From NCBI GenBank assembly GCA_945906975.1, contig CAMDRY010000026.1:1-17004 (forward strand): a stretch of 17,004 nt of DNA, given 5' to 3'. Numbering within the stretch: the stretch's first letter is position 1; each line of letters begins with the position of its first letter. Source of the DNA: Bordetella parapertussis. GTDB taxonomy: Bacteria; Pseudomonadota; Gammaproteobacteria; Burkholderiales; SG8-39. Made by a program: the position numbers and the translations under genes. Below are positions 8,464 through 14,698 of the stretch, piece by piece. Below the pieces are notes generated by a model. The model did not search any database. It was not told the origin of the DNA and worked only from the letters and a program-made list of their open reading frames with translations.

Positions 8464-8946
8464 ATGAGCAAACCCGAATCGATCACCATCAAGAACCTCG
8501 AAGCCGCCTTCGCCGGCGAATCAATGGCCCATATCAAATACCGCTACTTCGCCAAACTTGCCCGCGCCGCCGGCGATGAGGAAACGGCGCGCACTTTTGA
8601 GGAAACCGCCGACCAGGAAGTCCAGCACGCCTTTAGCCACCTCGACCTGCTTTACCCGAAAGACCAGCTCACCCCGGCCAAATCGCTGGAAATCGCCATC
8701 GCCGGTGAAACCTACGAGTACACCGAGATGTACCCGCAGTTCCGCCATCTCGCCGAACAAGAAGGCAACAGCGCGGCGGCAAAGGAAATGGGCGAGCAGA
8801 TCACCGAGTCGAAGCAACACGCGGCGCGCTTTGCCGCCACCCTCGCCAAGGCAGCCAAGCGCTTCGCCGCCCTCGCCACCGTGGAAGAGCGTCACGCCAA
8901 TCACTACCGCGCGCAGCTCGCGCGCACGCAAGCCAAGGCAAGCTGA
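8464..8946 (+). CDS. rbr: Rubrerythrin, diiron domain only (no rubredoxin domain)
   Basis: 160 residues. Rubrerythrins reduce hydrogen peroxide to water at a diiron site in the cytoplasm, taking electrons from rubredoxin. The ferritin-like four-helix fold shows the expected ligands: Glu19 (FAGES), Glu52 and His55 (ETADQEVQHA), Glu82 and Glu85 (AGETYEYTEMYP), Glu141 and His144 (VEERH). Classical rubrerythrin continues into a C-terminal rubredoxin domain with two CxxC pairs; this protein has no cysteine at all and ends after the diiron domain. The missing module is encoded as a separate gene 51 bases downstream. There is also extra sequence of about 20 residues between the third helix region and the last ExxH (ESKQHAARFAATLAKAAKRF). 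The start at 8464 is chosen because GGAG lies 6 bases before it; upstream in-frame ATGs at 8422 and 8458 do not fit. It is first in an operon with rubredoxin and its reductase. Confidence 0.9.
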   Translation: MSKPESITIKNLEAAFAGESMAHIKYRYFAKLARAAGDEETARTFEETADQEVQHAFSHLDLLYPKDQLTPAKSLEIAIAGETYEYTEMYPQFRHLAEQEGNSAAAKEMGEQITESKQHAARFAATLAKAAKRFAALATVEERHANHYRAQLARTQAKAS

Positions 8947-8957
8947 ACCCCAACCAA

Positions 8958-8985
8958 CACCATTCACCATTCACCATTCACCATT
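8958..8985 (+). repeat. Four perfect tandem copies of a heptamer in the rubredoxin leader
   Basis: CACCATT is repeated four times without error (8958-8964, 8965-8971, 8972-8978, 8979-8985), between the rubrerythrin stop and the GGAG (8988-8991) of rubredoxin. Copy-number change by slippage would alter the length of the untranslated spacer but no reading frame. Confidence 0.85.
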
Positions 8986-8997
8986 TTGGAGATCAGC

Positions 8998-9165
8998 ATG
9001 AAAACATGGCAATGCATCGTATGCGGTTTCATCTACGACGAAGAAGCGGGACTTCCCGAGGAGGGCATCAAGGCGGGCACGCGCTGGGAAGACATTCCGG
9101 CCGACTGGGCCTGCCCCGAATGCGGCGTGGGCAAGGCCGACTTCGAAATGGTCGAGCTGGCTTAG
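8998..9165 (+). CDS. rubA: Rubredoxin
   Basis: 55 residues. A small cytoplasmic one-electron carrier with a single iron held by four cysteines. It begins [18 protein letters not shown] and ends [17 protein letters not shown]. The ligands are Cys6 and Cys9 (CIVCG) and Cys39 and Cys42 (CPECG), with the usual aromatic and acidic residues between them ([15 protein letters not shown]). Length is typical of stand-alone rubredoxins. GGAG at 8988-8991 sits 6 bases before the ATG. It lies between a rubrerythrin that lacks its own rubredoxin domain and a rubredoxin reductase (9-base gap), so its job is most likely to carry electrons from the reductase to the rubrerythrin diiron site. Alkane hydroxylase supply, the other common rubredoxin role, has no support here. 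Confidence 0.95.
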   Translation: MKTWQCIVCGFIYDEEAGLPEEGIKAGTRWEDIPADWACPECGVGKADFEMVELA

Positions 9166-9174
9166 GCCGGGGTC

Positions 9175-10323
9175 ATGACAGCCCCCATCGTCATCGCCGG
9201 CAGCGGGCTTGGGGGCTATACCCTCGCCCGCGAACTGCGCAAGCTCGACAAGACTATCCCGGTCGTCATGCTCAGCGCCGATGACGGTGGTTTTTACTCA
9301 AAGCCGATGTTGTCCAACGCCTTTGCAGCGGGCAAAAGCGCGGAGCAACTGCTCAACACCAGCGCCGCCGCAATGGCGGCGCAACTGGGCATCGAGGTGC
9401 AAGCCCACACCCGTATCAGCGCCATCGACGTGGCCGCCAAACTGGTAAAAAGCAACCGGGGACCGCTACACTACGCAAGCCTCATCCTTGCCCTTGGCGC
9501 CGATCCGATACGCCTGCCGCTAAGGGGGGATGCCGCCGGCGCGGTCTTGTCGGTCAACGACCTTGGCGACTACGCCCGTTTTCGCGCCGCCATCAAAGGC
9601 AAAAACCGCGTCGCCATTCTTGGCGCCGGCCTCATCGGCTGCGAGTTTGCCAATGACCTTGCGATCGGCGGGCATGCGGTTGACGTGATCGACCTGGCGC
9701 CGCTGCCACTCGGGCGCCTGCTGCCCGAGGCGCCCGCGCTGGCATTGCGCGAAGCGCTTTCCGCCGCCGGGGTGCGCTGGCACATGGGTCGGCGAACCGC
9801 CGCCATCGAACACGATGGCGGCGCCTTGCGCGTGGTGTTCGAAGATGGCAGCGCCATCGGCACCGACACGGTGCTGTCGGCCGTTGGACTGGTGCCGCGC
9901 ACCGCGCTGGCCCGCGCCGCCGGACTCGGCGTCAAGCGCGGCATCGTCGTCGACCATCACCTGCGCTCGAGCGCGCCGGACATCTACGCCCTTGGCGACT
10001 GCGCCGAGGTGGCGGGGCTGGTGCTGCCTTACGTCATGCCCATCATGCATGCCGCGCGCGCACTGGCCGCAACGCTGGCAGGCAAGGAACAGGCCGTGCG
10101 CTATCCGGCCATGCCGGTGATGGTCAAGACACCGGCGCTCGCCACGGTGGTCTGCCCGCCCCCGCTGGGCGCCAGCGGCAACTGGGCAAGCACAGCCTCG
10201 GACGGCGGCATGCAATCGCTTTTTCGGGACAAGGCCGGTCGCTTGCTGGGCTTTGCCCTGAGCGGAAACGCGCAATCGGACAAAGCGCGACTGGCAAAAG
10301 AACTCGAGCCGCTGCTGGGCTGA
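9175..10323 (+). CDS. rubB: FAD-dependent rubredoxin-NAD(P)+ reductase
   Basis: 382 residues, the normal size for this family (about 380-395). It oxidises NAD(P)H and passes electrons through FAD to rubredoxin. Features: an N-terminal FAD-binding GxGxxG (GSGLGG, 9-14), a central NAD(P)-binding GxGxxG (GAGLIG, 150-155), and the second FAD contact IYALGDCAE (270-278, Asp275). The segment GFYSKPMLSNAFAAGKS is typical of rubredoxin and ferredoxin reductases, and the C-terminal region carries LPYVMPIMHAARALA. There is no redox-active CxxC, which separates it from thioredoxin and glutathione reductases. It is the third gene of the rubrerythrin operon, 9 bases after rubredoxin. The ribosome-binding site is only GGGG close to the ATG, so translation may depend on the gene upstream. 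Confidence 0.88.
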   Translation: MTAPIVIAGSGLGGYTLARELRKLDKTIPVVMLSADDGGFYSKPMLSNAFAAGKSAEQLLNTSAAAMAAQLGIEVQAHTRISAIDVAAKLVKSNRGPLHYASLILALGADPIRLPLRGDAAGAVLSVNDLGDYARFRAAIKGKNRVAILGAGLIGCEFANDLAIGGHAVDVIDLAPLPLGRLLPEAPALALREALSAAGVRWHMGRRTAAIEHDGGALRVVFEDGSAIGTDTVLSAVGLVPRTALARAAGLGVKRGIVVDHHLRSSAPDIYALGDCAEVAGLVLPYVMPIMHAARALAATLAGKEQAVRYPAMPVMVKTPALATVVCPPPLGASGNWASTASDGGMQSLFRDKAGRLLGFALSGNAQSDKARLAKELEPLLG

Positions 10324-10370
10324 GCACGAATACCGCATTGCCCTGGCAGGGCGCCCGCGCAAAGGGCAGA

Positions 10371-10396
10371 TCAAACGGCGCCGGGCGACCGTTTGA
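10371..10396 (+). terminator. Perfect 8-bp stem-loop after rubredoxin reductase
   Basis: TCAAACGG (10371-10378) pairs perfectly with CCGTTTGA (10389-10396) around a 10-base loop, 47 bases after the reductase stop. A smaller stem (GCCCT at 10340-10344 with AGGGC at 10348-10352) precedes it. No U-tract follows, so it could be a weak terminator, an RNA-protecting 3' end, or an operator near the next promoter. Confidence 0.4.
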
Positions 10397-10411
10397 AATT
10401 GAAAACCAGCA

Positions 10412-10439
10412 TTGACAAGCCTGTTTGCGGTGCGATACT
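10412..10439 (+). promoter_or_regulatory. Sigma-70-like promoter for receptor 1 and UbiD
   Basis: A perfect -35 TTGACA (10412-10417) is followed after 16 bases by GATACT (10434-10439, 4 of 6). It lies 161 bases before the receptor start, giving a 5' leader of roughly 150 bases. The leader includes a GC stem-loop (GCGGGC at 10535-10540 with GCCCGC at 10548-10553) and a run of six T at 10448-10453. The 9-mer ATTGACAAG that includes this -35 recurs at 10583-10591, next to the ribosome-binding site. I see no small ORF in the leader. Confidence 0.5.
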
Positions 10440-10600
10440 CGACGTGCTTTTTTAGCTGCGGAAAAATAATCAGACAATAACGTCGACATTGCGGGCAATC
10501 GCTGTATCTCCGCAGGGCGCCATAAAAGAAGATCGCGGGCGGTGAAGGCCCGCCCTCGGCACATGGCTATTGTTCAACCCGTATTGACAAGGAATTTCGC

Positions 10601-11587
10601 ATGGCAAAAAAAATATTCGCTGCGGCCCTGGGATGCCTGACCATGTTGCTTTCTCTCGGCGCGGCAGCGCAGGCGCCTGGCGCCGGCGCTTGGCCAGCCA
10701 AGCCGGTGCGCATCATCGTCGGTTTTGCCCCCGGCGGAAACACCGACACCGTGGCGCGCGTGCTCGCCATACGCATGCAGGAGTTACTGGGTCAACCCGT
10801 TCTGGTTGAGAACCGCACCGGCGCGGGCGGGGTGGTCGCCACGGAGTTCGTGGCCAAGGCTGCGCCAGACGGGTACACCCTGTTGATGTCCTCCCTCGGT
10901 CCCCACACGGTATCGCCAAGCCTGCTCAAGTCGGTCGGGTTTGATCCGGTGAACGACCTCGCACCGGTCAGCAACGTGGCCTCCAATGCCCTGGTCCTGA
11001 TGGTGAGTCCCACGCTGCCAGTCAGATCGGTTAGTGAACTGATCGCTTACGCCAGGGCCAACCCGGGAAAATTGAATTTCGGCTCCTCCGGCGTCGGCTC
11101 GACCACCCACCTTTCGGGCGAAGTGTTCAGCGGCATGACCGGCAGCAAAATGGTTCATGTTGCATACCGCGGGGGAAACCTCGCCATGGTCGGACTGCTT
11201 GCCGGCGACATCCAGCTGATGTTCGCCAACCTGTCCGACGCACTGCCGCAGATCAAAGCGGAAAAAGTCCGCCCCCTCGGCGTGACCAGCCCCAGGCGGG
11301 TGCCGCAGTTACCGGAGCTGCCAACGATTGCGGAGTCAGGATTGCCCGGCTTTGACGTGAGTCCGTGGAACGGCTTGGTGGCGCCGGGGCAAACGCCACC
11401 CGAGGTGCTCGCCAAACTCTCGGAACTGACGCAACGCATCGTGCGCGAAGCTTCCTTTCGCGAAAGAATGTTTGAAATCGGCTCCGACCCGGTGGGCGAC
11501 ACGTCCGAGAAGTTCCGCACAACCATCCGCAATGACATTCAGCGCTGGGCCAGGATAATCAAGGAAGCCGGCATCAAAGCCGAATAG
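10601..11587 (+). CDS. Bug-type tripartite tricarboxylate transporter receptor (TctC family), receptor 1
   Basis: 328 residues. A periplasmic substrate-binding protein; family members capture carboxylates or related small anions for a TctAB membrane pair. The signal peptide is clear: MAKK, a hydrophobic stretch to about residue 22, and probable cleavage after AQA (residue 25). Family hallmarks follow: WPAKPVRIIVGFAPGGNTD, VENRTGAGGVVATEFVAK, PDGYTLLM, FGSSGVGSTTHLSGE, HVAYRGG, PTIAESGLPGFD and a C-terminal helix IQRWARIIKEAGIKAE. AAGGA lies 7 bases before the ATG. No tctA or tctB is in the window, so it is an orphan receptor, common in Burkholderiales. It sits 66 bases before a UbiD decarboxylase with no terminator visible between, suggesting that its ligand is a carboxylate decarboxylated by that enzyme or a precursor. 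The ligand cannot be read from the sequence. Confidence 0.93.
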   Translation: MAKKIFAAALGCLTMLLSLGAAAQAPGAGAWPAKPVRIIVGFAPGGNTDTVARVLAIRMQELLGQPVLVENRTGAGGVVATEFVAKAAPDGYTLLMSSLGPHTVSPSLLKSVGFDPVNDLAPVSNVASNALVLMVSPTLPVRSVSELIAYARANPGKLNFGSSGVGSTTHLSGEVFSGMTGSKMVHVAYRGGNLAMVGLLAGDIQLMFANLSDALPQIKAEKVRPLGVTSPRRVPQLPELPTIAESGLPGFDVSPWNGLVAPGQTPPEVLAKLSELTQRIVREASFRERMFEIGSDPVGDTSEKFRTTIRNDIQRWARIIKEAGIKAE

Positions 11588-11653
11588 CAAAGCGCGCGCA
11601 AAGGCACGCCGGTTCACCGAAAAAAACACAAATAACCTACAGGAGCGGGATTT

Positions 11654-13042
11654 ATGAACAATCCACAAAGCTTGCGCGGATTCATTGACATGGTCGAGCG
11701 CGATTACCCCGATGAATTGCTGCGCATCCGCGAGCCGGTGCGCACCCACCTTGACATCACCTCGTTGATATTCGAACTGGAGCGCGCCGGCAGGAGCCCG
11801 GTTGTCATCTACGAGAACGTCGAGGGACACACCATGCCGGTGGTAACCAACATCGCCGGCAATCGCAAGCTGCTTGCCGCCTGCCTGAACGTGCCGCAGG
11901 CCGAACTGCCCAGCGCCTTTCGTGAGCGCTGCCAGAAGTACATTCCCTGCGAGCTCGATGATTCGCCCCCCTGGCAGGAGCTGGTTTTCGAGGGCGATCA
12001 GGTCGACCTCACCAAGCTGCCGATCCCGACCCATTTTCATGTCGATGCCGCGCCCTACATCACCGCCGGCCAGCTGTCGGCGCGCGACCCACTGACAGGG
12101 GTGGACACCACCGGCTTTCACCGGCTCATGCTCGCCGGAAAAAACCGCCTCGGCGTGTCGCTGCACTCGCGCCGCCGCATGTTTGAATTTCACCGCCGCG
12201 CGGAGCAGCGCGGGGAATCGCTCCCGGTGGCGATCACACTGGGCATACACCCGCTGCATTACATGGGCTCGATGGTTTTCGCCTATCCGCCAAACGTGCG
12301 CAAGTATGAAATTATCGGCGGACTGTTCGGCGCACCGTACCGACTGGCCAAGACAGGCGTGCAGGGCGTGCAGGTCCCCTCGGGGGCGGAGATCGTAATC
12401 GAAGGTGAAATCCTCGCCGGCGTGCACGAGCCGGAGGGTCCATTTGGCGAATTCACCGGTTACGCATCGTTCCGCAGCACGCAGAACGTGTTCGTCGCCC
12501 ACCGCGTGCGCATGCGCCGCGACGCCATGTTCCATTCCATCGCATCGGGTATGGCGCAGGACCATATCCTGGTGTCGTGCATTACGCGCGAGGGTGAAAT
12601 ACTCAACACCCTGCGCCGCAACCTGCCCAATGTCATCGCCGTGCACGTTCCCCACCGCACGTGCGGCGCCTTTCTTGCCATCGTCAAGATGAAAAAATCA
12701 TCCCAGGGCGAGCCGCAGCAGGCGATCATGGCCGCGCTGGGCACCGAGTTCTACACCAAGTACGTGATCGTCGTCGACGAAGACGTGGATATCTTCGACA
12801 TGAACGACGTCATGTGGGCGGTCGCCACGCGGGTGCGTGCCGAGCGTGACATCGTCTTCATCCCGCATGCCAAGGGCGCCATCCTTGACCCCAGCTCGGA
12901 TCCTGAGGCGTTTACTGTGACCAAGATGGGCATTGACGCGACCAAACCGCTGGGCCGCGATTTCGCCGAGCGCCTGACCATTACGGAAGAGCAAAGCGCG
13001 CGCGTGCGCAAAATACTCCAGGCCTCGGGGATCACCATCTAG
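11654..13042 (+). CDS. UbiD-family prenylated-FMN decarboxylase
   Basis: 462 residues. UbiD enzymes reversibly decarboxylate aromatic, heteroaromatic or unsaturated acids in the cytoplasm using prenylated FMN made by a UbiX enzyme. The catalytic motif EPEGPFGEFTGY spans 259-270; with Arg157 (GFHR) this gives the Arg-Glu-Glu set expected of the family (Arg157, Glu261, Glu266). Other family blocks are GVSLHSRRRMFEFH (His171), LPVAITLGIHP, YEIIGGLFG (Glu219), VPSGAEIVIEG and a C-terminal TKMGIDATKP. At the position of the cofactor and metal-binding Asn (Asn in NVGIYR of E. coli UbiD) my alignment by eye puts Thr152. AGGAG lies 8 bases before the start. It is second in a unit with receptor 1 and is followed by a clear terminator. 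No ubiX is present here. It is not ubiquinone-pathway UbiD by context; the substrate is probably a ring carboxylate taken up by the neighbouring receptors. Confidence 0.88.
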   Translation: MNNPQSLRGFIDMVERDYPDELLRIREPVRTHLDITSLIFELERAGRSPVVIYENVEGHTMPVVTNIAGNRKLLAACLNVPQAELPSAFRERCQKYIPCELDDSPPWQELVFEGDQVDLTKLPIPTHFHVDAAPYITAGQLSARDPLTGVDTTGFHRLMLAGKNRLGVSLHSRRRMFEFHRRAEQRGESLPVAITLGIHPLHYMGSMVFAYPPNVRKYEIIGGLFGAPYRLAKTGVQGVQVPSGAEIVIEGEILAGVHEPEGPFGEFTGYASFRSTQNVFVAHRVRMRRDAMFHSIASGMAQDHILVSCITREGEILNTLRRNLPNVIAVHVPHRTCGAFLAIVKMKKSSQGEPQQAIMAALGTEFYTKYVIVVDEDVDIFDMNDVMWAVATRVRAERDIVFIPHAKGAILDPSSDPEAFTVTKMGIDATKPLGRDFAERLTITEEQSARVRKILQASGITI

Positions 13043-13078
13043 GTACTCCGGGCGCCTGCCGGGGGACAATCGCTTTAG

Positions 13079-13113
13079 CGGGTGTATTTCGCATGACGGA
13101 ATACACCCGTTTT
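13079..13113 (+). terminator. Intrinsic terminator after the UbiD decarboxylase
   Basis: CGGGTGTATT (13079-13088) pairs perfectly with AATACACCCG (13100-13109). Three more inner pairs are possible (one a G-U wobble), leaving a CATGA loop, and TTTT follows directly. It lies 36 bases after the stop codon and separates the receptor 1-UbiD unit from the receptor 2-Mo hydroxylase unit. Confidence 0.8.
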
Positions 13114-13176
13114 AACGACTGGAGTTGACCGGCTTCATTGAAGGCACAGCGCCAAGGTGGTACAACTGCGCGTTCT

Positions 13177-13216
13177 GGGCATGCCCGACGTTGCAGAAGT
13201 TGCAAAGTTTGCAAAA
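13177..13216 (+). promoter_or_regulatory. Palindrome and three 9-base-phased repeats upstream of receptor 2
   Basis: A perfect palindrome GGGCATGCCC (13177-13186) is followed by three imperfect tandem 9-mers: GTTGCAGAA (13190-13198), GTTGCAAAG (13199-13207) and TTTGCAAAA (13208-13216). All share TTGCA at 9-base steps. They lie 35-75 bases before the receptor 2 start and are probable protein-binding sites. No convincing -35/-10 pair was found in the 208-base gap. Confidence 0.4.
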
Positions 13217-13250
13217 ATCAGAATGCCCGTTTCCTCGAGGAATAAACACC

Positions 13251-14213
13251 ATGAAACGCTTCCTAGTTGCCGTCCTCGCCGCCGCCTTGTGCGCCGGCAT
13301 CAGCGCCCAAGCCCAGACCTACCCGGCCAAGGCGGTCCGCATCATCGTTCCGTTCGCCGCCGGCGGCCCGGCCGACATTTACGCGCGCTTTATCGGTCAG
13401 CGCCTGTCCGAGGCGCTCGCCCATCCCTTTGTCATTGAAAACCGTCCGGGCGCGGGCTCGGTCATCGGCACCGATGCGGTCGCCAAATCGCAGGCCGACG
13501 GCTACACCCTGCTGATGATGTCCAACACCCACACCGTCAACGAATCACTGATCCCGAACAAACCCTTCGACCTGATGCGTGACTTCGCGCCGGTGGCACC
13601 GATCAATTACTCCGACCTGGTACTGGTGGTCCACCCCTCGGTAAAGGCGAACAACCTGAAAGAGCTCATCGCCCTCGCCAAAGCCAACCCCAAAGGCATG
13701 AACTACGCGTCCTCGGGGCCGGGTACGCCCTATCACATGGCCGGCGAACTATTCAAGGCCATGGCTGAAATCGACGTCGTGCACGTACCCTACAAGGGCA
13801 GCTCGGGCGCGCGCACCGACATCCTGGGCGGCCAGGTGCAGATGATGTTCGACGCCATCACCACCATGGCGCCCAATGTGCGCGCCGGCAAGCTCAAGGC
13901 CTTCGGCACCACCGGCAAAGTGCGCTCGTCGGTGCTGCCCGATGTGCCGACCATCGCCGAAGCGGGCGTGGCCGGCTATGAAGCCACCATCTGGCTGGGC
14001 ATCATGGCCCCGACAGGCACGCCCAAAGCCGTGATCGACAAGCTCAATGCCGAAATCGCCAAAATCGTGAACCGTGCCGACGTCAAAAAATCCTGGCAGG
14101 AACAGGGCGCCGAACCGATGAGCATGACGCCCGAGCAATTCGGCCAGTACATGCGCGAGGACATCACCAAGTGGGCGCGTATTGTCAAGATCTCCGGTGC
14201 GAAAGTGGACTGA
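13251..14213 (+). CDS. Bug-type tripartite tricarboxylate transporter receptor (TctC family), receptor 2
   Basis: 320 residues. A periplasmic binding protein of the same family as receptor 1 but clearly diverged from it, so this is not a recent duplication. The signal peptide is MKRFLVAVLAAALCAGISAQA, with cleavage after residue 21. Family blocks: YPAKAVRIIVPFAAGGPAD, ENRPGAGSVIGTDAVAK, ADGYTLLMMS, NYASSGPGTPYHMAGE, HVPYKGSSGARTD, PTIAEAGVAGYEA and the terminal ITKWARIVKISGAKVD. The start at 13251 is preferred over the upstream ATG at 13125 because it places the signal peptide at the N terminus and has GAGGA at 13237-13241, 9 bases before it. Its TGA overlaps the ATG of the [2Fe-2S] subunit by one base, so receptor and hydroxylase are translated together. 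That link suggests the ligand is the hydroxylase substrate or its parent compound. Confidence 0.93.
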   Translation: MKRFLVAVLAAALCAGISAQAQTYPAKAVRIIVPFAAGGPADIYARFIGQRLSEALAHPFVIENRPGAGSVIGTDAVAKSQADGYTLLMMSNTHTVNESLIPNKPFDLMRDFAPVAPINYSDLVLVVHPSVKANNLKELIALAKANPKGMNYASSGPGTPYHMAGELFKAMAEIDVVHVPYKGSSGARTDILGGQVQMMFDAITTMAPNVRAGKLKAFGTTGKVRSSVLPDVPTIAEAGVAGYEATIWLGIMAPTGTPKAVIDKLNAEIAKIVNRADVKKSWQEQGAEPMSMTPEQFGQYMREDITKWARIVKISGAKVD

Positions 14214-14698
14214 TGACCAAGCGCGCCTTCAAGCTCTCCATCAACGGCGTGCCGCACGAGGTGCAGGCCGAGGAAGACACACCGCTCATTTACGTGCTGC
14301 GCAATGACCTCGAACTCAAGGGTACGCGCTTTGGCTGCGGCGTCAACCAGTGCGGCGCCTGCCATGTGCTGATCGACGGCCACTCGGTGCCCGCATGCGA
14401 CACCCCGGTCTGGGCGGCTGAGGGCAAAAAAATCGTGACGGTGGAGGGCCTGTCGGCCGAAGGCTGGCTGCACCCATTGCAGCAGGCCTTCATCGAGGAG
14501 CAGGCGGCGCAGTGCGGCTATTGCATCTCGGGCATCCTGGTCACCGCCGCCGCGTTCCTGGAAAACAATCCGCGCCCCAGCGACGCCCAGGTGCGCGAGG
14601 CGCTCGACAAGCACCTTTGCCGCTGCGGCAGCCACAACCGTATCGTGCGCGCCGTGCTGCGCGCGGCAGACATGATAAAAGACAAGGCCACGGCATGA
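14213..14698 (+). CDS. [2Fe-2S] subunit of a molybdenum hydroxylase (IorA/CoxS type)
   Basis: 161 residues. It carries electrons from the molybdenum site of the partner subunit to an external acceptor through two [2Fe-2S] clusters. The N-terminal plant-ferredoxin-type cluster uses Cys42, Cys47, Cys50 and Cys62 (GCGVNQCGAC). The C-terminal four-helix cluster uses Cys101, Cys104, Cys136 and Cys138 (CGYCISG and CRCG). All eight ligands are present and the length is normal (150-170). The start is taken at 14213, inside the TGATG overlap with receptor 2, where the protein begins MTKRAFKLSINGVPHEV as homologs do. Its stop overlaps the next start as ATGA. The closest known pattern is the two-subunit isoquinoline 1-oxidoreductase or nicotinate dehydrogenase, which has no FAD subunit; none is seen here either. 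Confidence 0.95.
   Translation: MTKRAFKLSINGVPHEVQAEEDTPLIYVLRNDLELKGTRFGCGVNQCGACHVLIDGHSVPACDTPVWAAEGKKIVTVEGLSAEGWLHPLQQAFIEEQAAQCGYCISGILVTAAAFLENNPRPSDAQVREALDKHLCRCGSHNRIVRAVLRAADMIKDKATA

Noticed and set aside
10584..10589. TTGACA close to the receptor 1 start as a -35 box
   Set aside because: It overlaps the ribosome-binding site (AAGGA) and any start site would fall inside the gene.
11336..12655. 439-codon minus-strand frame opposite the UbiD gene, and a 387-codon one at 15754-16917
   Set aside because: Both mirror strongly recognisable plus-strand enzymes; their products are His/Ala/Gly-rich with no known motif.
13125..13250. N-terminal extension of receptor 2 from the ATG at 13125
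   Set aside because: It would bury the signal peptide 42 residues inside the protein, and GAGGA precedes the ATG at 13251. The extension is also rich in residues coded by the TTGCA repeats.
14512..14694. N-terminal extension of the Mo subunit from 14512
   Set aside because: It is the [2Fe-2S] gene read in another frame; the ATGA overlap at 14695 gives a natural start.
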